Shown one piece after another: positions 8,856-14,805 of a stretch of DNA of 14,805 nucleotides. A program made the translations under genes and the position numbers. The stretch covers positions 876,413 to 891,217 of the forward strand of contig PJRA01000048.1 of assembly GCA_016987375.1 (NCBI GenBank), written 5' to 3'. Position 1 is the first letter of the stretch, and the number at the start of each line of letters is the position of its first letter. Source of the DNA: Brachionus koreanus. Lineage: Eukaryota; Rotifera; Eurotatoria; Ploima; Brachionidae. A model generated the notes under the pieces. That model worked only from the letters and a program-made list of their open reading frames with translations, did no database searches and was not told the origin of the DNA.

Positions 8856-11800
8856 CTAAATAGAATTAATAATTATTAAGTTTCATTCAATCTTGATTTC
8901 TTACCGCATTTGTTTTCAATCCATTGTTTATTTTCAGAGCATATGCATTTTGAATTTAAACAAACGAGATTAGTATTTTGTCTACATTTTCCTTCATAGT
9001 TACATTCGCTGAACTCAGCAGGTATTTTCATCACTAAAAATAGATGTTTAAATGAATTTTTTATTTACACCTAAATTAAAATTTTTATTTTAAGTTTTTT
9101 AAATTGGATACTAACTAAAAGTTTAAGTGACATGTCACTATGTAACGAAAAGCGGTCTTTGATGCGGTCAAAAAGTTTATTTAACCGTGATTAGGACTGC
9201 CTATTTGTAAAAGCGGGCCTTCAATTTGGCCGCGAAATATTTTACAAATTTTCATATTTTCTTTAAATTTTCTATTAGCTTGTCCGATTAGCTATGCAAT
9301 AATACCTACACCAAAAACTTTGAACTATGGATTTCTCAAAGTATTTGACCTTGATCGTGACATAATTTTTTTTTATTGTAATTTTTAACTTGATTTTCAG
9401 AAAATTATGATCTATAGCGTTTTAAATAGTTAAAATGAGGAAAAAAATAGATTGGGCATTTTTGGCTTATTTAAAATCTGATGTGGAACTTGAATTCTTT
9501 TTCAAGAGATATCCAAAAGCGACTTCAACCCATGGTAACACTAACCGATGCTCTATTTGCGCTAACAATGTAGACGATCACAAAATAAAGGTTTTGTATC
9601 CATTTTGTTGATGTTCAAAAGACTGTTAGGCGCGTTTTCTCATCAATAAGTGAATCAAAATTTATTTTATGATTTAATAGTCTTTTTGTTAGAAATTAAA
9701 AATGACTTAATGTTTATTCACTGCACTTAATAGTATTTTTATGTTTTGATTAACTTTTTCTTAAAAAAAAAATAAATTTATGTGGTGATCACTTTTTTTA
9801 TATGTTTAAGTAATCTTCATCCTTATTCTGTTCATATTTTAATCTAGGTTTGAAAATTTTGCAAAACATTATGACTCACTCGTTAGTTGCCAAAATTAAA
9901 TTAAATTTTATACTTGACGTCTTTTTACTTGAATTATCGGTATTATGAATATTATGAATAATCTTACTCATTTAAACTATAACAGGGTACTAAACTACTT
10001 GGCTTTGAGGCTAAAGCTCTATTCCTTAGGATTATACACCAATGAATATGTTAAATTTATCATGATTTACTTAAAATAATCTTTCTGTATTTTGAATGAT
10101 AAAATGAATTATTCTTTATTAAATTATTTACAGAAGATGAAATTTCAATTAAAAATTATCCTGTCTTATGCTAATCCTATTTTCGGAATATTTAGGAAGT
10201 AAGAAATTCCCTATGAATACTTAGACAAAAAATAGCCACTTTGTTAGCTAATAAAACACAAATTCATTTTTCTGTTCCTTATTGTTTTTGTAACTGCAGA
10301 TAAAACCACTATGTTTTGATTTAATATATATATAAACCATTGTTTTTGTTATTAAATTCGGATTCCAATAAAGCATTTTTAAAGCAAAGTTTTTTTATTT
10401 ATTAATCCCACAAAAGAAGTCTAAACAGGCTTCAACAATCCTAAAAATCTTAGTTTATTTAAAATTAAATCGTGAACTTTGTCACAAGTCGCTTGTGGTA
10501 TAGTTTACATTAAATAATGTTAATTTAATTTTGATAAATTTTAAATTTTTATTTTAGGGACATGTCAATATTAGCATGCCACACCCTCAAAGTCAAAGTC
10601 AAGTCATTTGACTTGAATTTTTTTTTTCAAAAAAAAGTCTTCTGACTTGACTTCACAAAATTTTCGAGTCAAATCACTGACTTGACTTTGAAAAGACTTT
10701 AAAATGACTTTTTTTTTGACTTTTGCACAAGTCTGGTTTTAAATATTACATCTGGCGCAGTATGCAAAGCAATTTATTGGTAATGATTGGTATGGAATTT
10801 CAAGAGCATAATCCAGATATTGAGCCAAATACTGTGGGTGTGCGTTGGGCTGAATACAAGGAAAGGTTCAGTCACTTCATGGTTGCTAGACATGGTAAGG
10901 ACCTCAAAGACATTTCAAATTCCGAAGCGGTGTGTAAAGCCAGCTTGTTATATTATGCCGGACAGTCTGTATACAAGATGTATAAGACCTGGGAGCATGA
11001 GTACCATAGTTTCGAAGACGTGGTTAGTGTGCTTGACGAGTTTTTTGTTCCCCAAATCAACCCAGAGTATGAAAGATTTGTGTTTGCCAACGCAAAGCAG
11101 GCAAAAGGGGAAACTTTTGATGCATTTTTGAACCGTTTAAGACTTTTGGTGAATTGTTGTGGATTTGATAATCTTGAAGGAATGATAAAATCGAAAATTA
11201 TCCAAGGTTGTTATAGTGAACAATTGAGACAGAGAGCTTTGTCTGACAAAACCTTGACTTTGACAAGATTGATTGAAGATGGTAGAGCTGTGGAGGCATC
11301 CAGGATGCAGGCCAGACAAATGGAGAATAATCATGAGGTGGTAGCGTTTATGGGTCCGAGAAAGAGTTTCAATTAGGCCCAAACTGGTTCAAGTTCAACT
11401 AAGCCTGGCGCTGATTATAAGTTTTCCACATGCGGCTATTGTGGTAAACAGCATAGACCTGAGATGGAATCCTGTCGTGCTAAAGGAAAAAAATGTAATT
11501 TCTGCAAAAAACTCAACGATTTTGAAAGGGTGTGTAAGGCAAAGACCAAGGAAAAGGCAATTAACAGTTTAAGTAGAAGAGATGGACCAGGTTATATTTT
11601 TTCAATGGGTGCAGGATGTCTGCCAAGTCTTCATTTTGATATCAATGGGACTAATATGGAATTGTATATCGACACCTGTTCATCCATGAATGTTATCAGT
11701 GAATCGGCTTTTAATAAAATGAAGAGTAGGCCAAAACTTAGAAAAATGCAACTTTTTATGGCCCGTTTCCTTTACAGTTACATGCTATTTTAAATCAATT

Positions 11801-13964
11801 TTGTTCTTTGAGATGGCAAATATCAATTTTACAACTGCTATTTTGGTTCTCAAGGATTGAAAACAAAAGAGAAGTATCAAAAATAAAAAAGCTTTTTGTT
11901 TGTGAGCCTAAAACTGGTTTTGTTCAGTTATGTTCCGAAAAAGAGATCTCTAGCAAATTTTACGAGGTTTTTACTTTTATAAAAATTCTCTTATTTAATT
12001 TTGTTGATATTTTGAAATATTTACTTATTTGTATAGAATGAAAAAAAAAAATATTACCACAAAATCTATCTTCATAATAAAAATTTTCGCTACAATTGCA
12101 AACTGAACTAATGCATTTCAATCCGAGATGATGATTACATTGTTCATTTTTGGAGCAGGATTCACCATATTCACTCATCTTTTCTTAAAAATGAATATCT
12201 TTTTATTTAAATTCAAAATATTGAGAATTTATTATCATATTCTCTTGTTCGATATTGCAGCCTCAAAAACAGACACATTCATTTGACGCATGCTTTGGTC
12301 GATATTAATACATTCTACAAATGTTTTCTTAATGCAGACCCAAAGTTTAAAGTTTTTTATTTTTATTTAATTTTTTTGTATTATTTAAAATATTATTCTT
12401 TTTTTTTTGATCTGAAGAAGCATTAGCTCAGTACAGAAAAAAAAATATATAAATAAATAACTATGACATACAAAAAATTTAAAAATGAGTCAACCATAAT
12501 CGAAAGAGAGCATTTTAGAGGACCCAGCAAACAAAACATTGAATGATGAAGAACTAATGAGGAATCGAAGATGATGTTCCCCTCCAAGCAAACATGCTTG
12601 TGTTTAGCCGACAACAAGTTTAAATCTTAGGCAATCGATGTTAACCAAAACACGTGTAAAACTTGTAGTAATCAACTTAAAAAAAAAGAAAATACTTCTA
12701 TTTTATTAACAACTGAAAACAAATTTAATTTTTTACTATTAATTTCTTGATTATTTAATTACTCATTCAGTATTTTTTTTATTTTTTTTTTTGCCATTCT
12801 AATAAAATTATGGTGTAACAATTAATTTTATAAAAAATAAAAAGTAGAAAAAAAAACTAGACTTAATCCATAAATACATGATTAATTATTTTTTATTATA
12901 TTTGTGGGAAAAAAATACAAATTTTGTTTTTTTTTTAATTTTTTTGGGATGAAAATACTAAAGCTCAAATTTAGACATGTGTTTGGTGCATGAAGTGTAA
13001 GTTAGGAATGTTGTATGCATTCTAAACGAGATGGTGTTTAGTGACTGCGTGAACGCTGTATTTCGGCTTATGAGGCTATAATATCAAAGAAGGTAAAACG
13101 GTTTTAGCTAAAGTTTTTGGTTTAAGATATAGATTTAGTTTATTAGAGATTCTAAAAAAATTACCGCACTTTCCGTCAATGTTCAAATAATTTGTTAAAC
13201 AAATGCATGTTTTATCAATCGAGCACTCAAGCAAATTCATTTTATTACAATGATCGCTTTTTTCACAATACTCATTTAATTCATGCTTTGTTTCTAGATT
13301 TAAATGATTAAACAATATTCATATTTTAAGTCTTAAGTTGTCTAATTTAAACAAAATTATTTACCACACAAACCAGTTGTTTGATTGAAAAAACTAGTTG
13401 GTTTGCAATCACAAATTCCATTCAAGCAAATTAAATTATTTTGACATTCATTCAAGCAATCAATTGAACATTGCTGAAGAATTTCTTTTGAAAAATTGGA
13501 ATTACCTTTTTAACAAAAAAATTAATTCTTCACAAAACACACATTTTAATTTAATTTTGATCATAATAAAATCAAATCTTTCTACATAAACAAAAAACAT
13601 TACAGTCAATTTGAGACACATTTTTTGGATCTCCATAATCAAGTTCTTCAAATGTTTCGTCCTTTTGCCTTTTAGCATAAATGACTAAATTTTCAGATGG
13701 GCTTTGATTTGTTGCCAAGTCAATCCGTGGAAACAAAAAGCACATGCCATTTTTCAAAATTACAAACTCACAATCAACAAGTTCATTGCATTTTTTCATG
13801 CACATAAACTTGTTGTTCGAGTTAATTGTTTTTAATACATTTTCTTGGTAAACTCTTTGTTCTGGCTTTTGATTTTTAAGTTTGTGATAACTTTGTTGAA
13901 TTATATTTCCAAAACAATGGTTTTTAAAACAGCAAAGAATAAGAAATATTTTAAAAAATTTCAT
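8458..13964 (-). CDS. Secreted PAN/Apple plus EB-module protein, six-exon gene (whole gene)
   Basis: Six minus-strand exons (13964-13604, 13505-13365, 13293-13165, 12183-12058, 9033-8905, 8855-8458) join in frame, all at phase-1 junctions, into 1284 bases coding for 427 residues. The order is: signal peptide, PAN/Apple-like domain, four six-to-seven-cysteine EB/EGF-like modules each on its own exon, and a 131-residue acidic C-terminal region with no module I recognise. Introns are 98, 71, 981, 3024 and 49 nt, all GT...AG. The protein should be extracellular; PAN and EB modules usually mediate binding to proteins or sugars, so adhesion, matrix or recognition roles are possible but unproven. 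Exons 1-3 and 5-6 are close together and secure. The link of exon 4 to exon 5 spans a 3-kb transposon-filled intron and is inferred from strand, phase and module type. It could be two genes. Confidence 0.65.
8905..9033 (-). CDS. Exon 5: EB-like module 4
   Basis: 129 bases, phase 1 at both ends, after the acceptor CTATTTTTAG. The cysteines follow C-x5-C-x7-C-x4-C-x-C-x10-C-G (ECNYEGKCRQNTNLVC, CIC, NKCG), identical in spacing to exon 4. The donor TGCG|GTAAGA is the best in the gene. An internal ATG two bases into the exon is not followed by a signal peptide, so this is unlikely to be a separate gene start. Confidence 0.75.
9435..9680 (+). pseudogene. Zinc-finger-like ORF relic, possibly the start of a transposase
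   Basis: A plus-strand frame from ATG 9435 reads MRKKIDWAFLAYLKSD, then FFFKRYPKATS, then NRCSICANNVDDHKIKVLYPFC, and meets TGA at 9609-9611. The same frame continues CSKDC, TAG (9624-9626), ARFLINK. The C-x2-C and C-x1-C-x3-C grouping, with single-base stops where a tryptophan would fit, suggests a decayed zinc-binding domain such as those at the start of rotifer or insect DNA transposases. The family is not certain. The local composition is richer in G+C than in the flanks. Confidence 0.35.
10242..10437 (+). mobile_element. Second LTR copy of the same family as 7189-7399
   Basis: It begins TGTTAGC and ends TTCAACA. Its last 110 bases (from TAAACCATTG to the end) match the copy at 7189-7399 almost base for base, including the CCAATAAAGC signal; the first third is shorter and diverged. 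No target-site duplication is visible (flanks ACTT and ATCC). No TGG-type primer site follows it, so it is not obviously the 5' LTR of the gag relic 320 bases downstream. Confidence 0.65.
10580..10735. repeat. AGTCA/TGACT-rich block with 13-bp inverted repeats
   Basis: About ten copies of AAGTCA or its complement TGACTT are packed into 150 bases. CAAAGTCAAGTCA (10594-10606) is exactly complementary to TGACTTGACTTTG (10678-10690). CAAGTCA-TT-TGACTTG (10600-10615) is a hairpin. Such subterminal arrays are common at the ends of hAT-type DNA transposons, but no transposase is present. It may be a miniature element or part of the retrotransposon's 5' region. Confidence 0.5.
10741..10762 (+). other. 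Possible LTR end and primer-binding site
   Basis: Just before the gag ATG the sequence reads AAATATTACA followed by TCTGGCGCAG. An ACA end followed by TGG-type bases is how many LTR retrotransposons pass from 5' LTR to tRNA primer-binding site. The TGGCGCAG would pair with a tRNA 3' end of the CTGCGCCA type. The site nearly touches the gag start, which is unusually close, so this is tentative. Confidence 0.3.
10762..11975 (+). pseudogene. Ty3/gypsy-like LTR retrotransposon relic: gag, zinc knuckles, start of pol (protease)
   Basis: One plus frame from ATG 10762 encodes a retrotransposon Gag capsid-type region (RWAEYKERFSHF, then YHSFEDVVSVLDEFF, then ETFDAFLNRLRLL), followed by two zinc knuckles and an aspartic protease active-site region (LYIDTCSSMNVIS). 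Breaks seen: an in-frame TAG at 11374-11376 between capsid and knuckles; Asp in place of the zinc-binding His in the second knuckle; DTCSS in place of the usual DTGSS/DTGAS; a one-base shift near 11745 and another after about 11857. Beyond these, other frames still show protease-like and linker-like residues (INFTTAILVLKD, then FVCEPKTGFVQL) to about 11975. Reverse transcriptase, RNase H and integrase are absent, so the copy is truncated and dead. Its G+C content is clearly above that of its surroundings, which suggests a recent arrival. Confidence 0.85.
12058..12183 (-). CDS. Exon 4: EB-like module 3
   Basis: 126 bases, phase 1 at both ends, after the acceptor TTTTTAAG. The cysteines follow C-x5-C-x7-C-x4-C-x-C-x10-C-G (ESCSKNEQCNHHLGLKC, CNC, RFCG). 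The donor is TGTG|GTAATA. The exon lies only about 85 bases from the end of the broken retrotransposon in the next intron. Confidence 0.7.
12245..12345 (-). pseudogene. Possible decayed EB-like module exon
   Basis: On the minus strand, between exons 3 and 4, the bases read VCIKKTFVECINIDQ, which has the C-x7-C spacing of the second and third cysteines in the intact modules. After a one-base shift a further TGC and TGT appear, but with a TGA between them. No CxC pair, no closing Cys-Gly and no clean splice sites remain. It may be a lost fifth module of the same gene, or chance. Confidence 0.2.
12485..12607 (+). pseudogene. Short broken ORF relic of unknown origin
   Basis: From ATG 12485 the plus frame reads MSQP, a TAA at 12497-12499, then 24 open codons (SKESILEDPANKT, LNDEELMRNRR), a TGA at 12572, then CSPPSKHACV and a TAG at 12605. 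The charged, protein-like composition stands out from the AT-rich intron around it. I do not recognise the family; it could be a fragment of a transposon-encoded protein. The minus-strand frame over the same bases (12423-12617) has a less protein-like composition and is taken as its shadow. Confidence 0.25.
13165..13293 (-). CDS. Exon 3: EB-like module 2
   Basis: 129 bases, phase 1 at both ends, after the acceptor TTAAATCTAG. The cysteines follow C-x5-C-x7-C-x5-C-x-C-x10-C-G (YCEKSDHCNKMNLLEC, CIC, GKCG). The donor is TGCG|GTAATT. The spacing is the same as in exons 4 and 5 except for one extra residue before the CxC pair. Confidence 0.7.
13365..13505 (-). CDS. Exon 2: EB-like module 1
   Basis: 47 codons' worth of sequence, phase 1 at both ends. 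The exon starts after TTAAAAAG and reads NSNFSKEILQQ, then a module C-x3-C-x3-C-x5-C-x4-C-x-C-x12-C-G with one cysteine more than its neighbours. The CxC pair is CDC. The TGTG|GTAAAT donor splits the closing glycine codon. The acceptor has a weak pyrimidine tract (TTTTTTTTGTTAAAAAG), so the exact start is the least certain part. Confidence 0.6.
13604..13964 (-). CDS. Exon 1: signal peptide and PAN/Apple-like domain
   Basis: It starts at ATG 13964 with MKFFKIFLILCCFKNHCFG, a clear signal peptide (about residues 1-19). Residues 40-100 form a PAN-like domain with C-x3-C-x5-C-x9-C (CMKKCNELVDC, then NGMCFLFPR). An acidic linker (ETFEELDYGD) leads to a donor ACT|GTAATG that splits a cysteine codon. 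Without splicing the frame runs only ten more codons to a stop, which supports the donor. PAN is called from cysteine spacing and the C-F-L-F ending, so it is moderately sure. Confidence 0.7.
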
Positions 13965-14391
13965 TTTTTGATTAAAATTTTTTTAACTTACAATAAAACT
14001 TTTAATTATAAATATATTTAGATTCATTACGGCATCTTTTCTGTCAAATATTTGAGGTTCGTGACTGCAAAAAAAATATTTAGTTTTTGATCGTGTTTTT
14101 TTTTTAATTATTATAAATCTTTATGATTAAATTTAAATCTAAAAAAATATTAATTAATATTACATACATTATCTTATTGTTAATTCATTTTAATTTTGAA
14201 GATAATTTCCTCTGAAAATTTGAGAGAAAAATTATGACAAAAACACACATTGAAATTCCACTGGTTCCACTGGTTGAAATTCCACTGGTCTTTTTTGGCA
14301 ACAAAAAAAACATTATGATTCGAAATTTTAATCATTTAGAAATGATTAAGATATAAAGAATAAATATCTTTAAGAGATTATTTACACTTAG
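13965..14391. other. Region upstream of the minus-strand gene
   Basis: Should hold the promoter of the PAN/EB gene on the minus strand. It is AT-rich with no TATA box that can be singled out. It contains a small direct repeat: TTGAAATTCCACTGGT occurs at 14250-14265 and 14274-14289, with a third TCCACTGG between them. Confidence 0.45.
14250..14289. repeat. Short direct repeat, 24-base period
   Basis: A 16-base word repeated after 24 bases, with the 8-base core TCCACTGG present three times. It lies about 290 bases upstream of the minus-strand gene's ATG. No function is evident. Confidence 0.6.
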
Positions 14392-14804
14392 GCCTTGAAT
14401 AGAGAATTCAGTGCTGTAGCAGTATTTTTAGATTTTTCGAAGGCTTTAGACTGCATCTAAAATATTATGCGCTTGCCCGGAGTTTTTATTTAAAAAAGGA
14501 TATATTTAGACTAGAACAAGTACAAAGACGAGCAACTGAACTTGTTCCACAGATAAGAAGTTTGAATTATGAGTCAAGGTTAGCTAATTTAGGATTAGAA
14601 ACTCTAAAAGAAAGGCGAGAGCGTGGAGACTTGATTCAATTTAATAAAATTCAAAACAAATTTAATCATGTCAATTGGTATTACGATGCGTAACTTATGA
14701 GTTTAGTGAATAATGAAGGATCAAGTGGAGGAGCAAAGCATCGCATTTGCTCGCAGCTAACAAAATGTGAAGCAAGGCGAAACTTTCTATCAAACCGAGT
14801 AGTG
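14392..14804 (+). mobile_element. LINE reverse transcriptase relic with internal deletion, runs off the window
   Basis: From 14392 the plus strand reads AVAVFLDFSKALDCI, the motif A region of a LINE reverse transcriptase (usual form YLDFSKAFD), then TAA at 14458-14460. In another frame from 14463 it jumps straight to the far C-terminal part: ARSFYLKKDIFRLEQVQRRA, then NYESRLANLGLETLKERRERG, DLIQFNKI, and a tail that is open to the window edge except for a TAA at 14691-14693. The palm, YADD block and thumb that belong between these parts are gone, so the copy carries a large internal deletion. The LEQVQRRATELVPQ and L-T-L-E-RR-RGD pattern is typical of CR1/Rex/L2-like LINEs. It is of a different lineage from the minus-strand LINE at 3097-4000. 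The 3' end lies outside the window. Confidence 0.8.
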
Positions 14805-14805
14805 A

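Larger units (their letters stand above)
9034..12057 (-). other. Intron 4, about 3 kb, filled with mobile-element relics
   Basis: If exons 4 and 5 belong to one gene, this intron holds, from left to right: a zinc-finger-like ORF relic (9435-9680, plus), an LTR copy (10242-10437, plus), an AGTCA/TGACT repeat block (10580-10735) and a gag-protease relic (10762-11975, plus). All coding relics oppose the host gene. The patch at 9126-9240 is less AT-rich than its surroundings and carries a 14-bp palindrome (9126-9139) but no frame. The stretch 9680-10241 shows nothing supportable. Confidence 0.5.
12184..13164 (-). other. Intron 3, with two possible decayed coding traces
   Basis: A 981-nt AT-rich intron. 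It contains a broken plus-strand frame at 12485-12607 and a possible decayed cysteine module on the minus strand around 12245-12345 (both listed separately). The part from 12720 to 12960 is almost pure A/T with long homopolymers. A less AT-rich patch at 12960-13080 shows no frame I can interpret. Confidence 0.5.

Noticed and set aside
7189..10437. The two LTR copies as the paired LTRs of one element
   Set aside because: Both are in the same orientation but no retroelement coding lies between them; the intervening DNA holds host exons on the opposite strand, and the first copy has its own target-site duplication.
10787..11131. Plus-strand frame of 114 codons overlapping gag
   Set aside because: It is an out-of-frame shadow of the gag relic; the capsid and zinc-knuckle motifs are in the other frame.
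11137..11382. Minus-strand frame of 81 codons
   Set aside because: Antisense shadow of gag with no protein-like features.
10242..11975. LTR copy 2 as the 5' LTR of the gag relic
   Set aside because: No TGG-type primer site follows the LTR, the LTR end differs from the TTACA end seen right before gag, and an unrelated repeat block lies between. Not excluded, but not supported.
11808..12041. Separate 77-codon gene after the protease
   Set aside because: Its first part reads as the frameshifted continuation of the retrotransposon pol linker; the rest is AT-rich sequence of the intron.
12423..12617. Minus-strand hydrophobic frame of 64 codons
   Set aside because: Shadow of a more protein-like, though broken, plus-strand frame; no start or splice context.
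13398..13589. Plus-strand frame of 63 codons
   Set aside because: Antisense to exon 2 of the PAN/EB gene and its intron; Asn/Ser/Leu-rich as expected from AT-rich antisense sequence.
1..14805. tRNA, rRNA, CRISPR array or bacterial-type operon
   Set aside because: No cloverleaf-like or conserved rRNA sequence, no regularly spaced repeats and no ribosome-binding-site pattern were found.

Overview
This window is very AT-rich eukaryotic DNA. Genes are interrupted by short GT-AG introns (40 to 98 nt) and by long introns carrying transposon relics, and there is a single-exon class A GPCR. This points to a small invertebrate genome. A monogonont rotifer such as Brachionus would fit the composition, the short introns and the families seen, but that is inference; no rRNA, tRNA or other marker gene is present to settle it. 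Nothing looks bacterial or viral in origin, and there is no CRISPR array or operon.

Layout. Positions 1-2700 are gene-poor AT-rich sequence with nothing I can support. On the minus strand at 2720-3060 lies a decayed coding relic, possibly the zinc-finger start of a MULE-type transposase, directly next to a 5'-truncated LINE (3097-4000, minus) that keeps its 3' hairpin and (AAAT)n tail. A complete intronless GPCR gene occupies 4997-6130 (plus). Two cysteine-rich exons of a plus-strand gene (6882-7619) are separated by an intron carrying a solo LTR with target-site duplication. Facing it tail-to-tail is the main gene of the window, a minus-strand gene running from 13964 to 8458. Its six exons join entirely in phase 1 and predict a 427-residue secreted protein: signal peptide, PAN/Apple-like domain, four EB/EGF-like six-cysteine modules, and an unrecognised acidic C-terminal domain. 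Its fourth intron (about 3 kb) holds a zinc-finger-like ORF relic, a second LTR copy, a block of AGTCA/TGACT repeats, and a broken Ty3-like gag-protease. A second LINE relic (plus) runs off the right edge from 14392.

How the parts relate. The two cysteine-rich genes share module type, phase-1 exon borders and a Cys-Gly module end, and look like members of one expanding exon-shuffled family of extracellular proteins. The GPCR is independent of them as far as the sequence shows. Every mobile element here is dead: 5' truncation, in-frame stops, frameshifts, altered catalytic or zinc-binding residues, or recombination to a solo LTR. The most interesting candidate for something undescribed is the PAN plus EB-module gene with its novel C-terminal domain.
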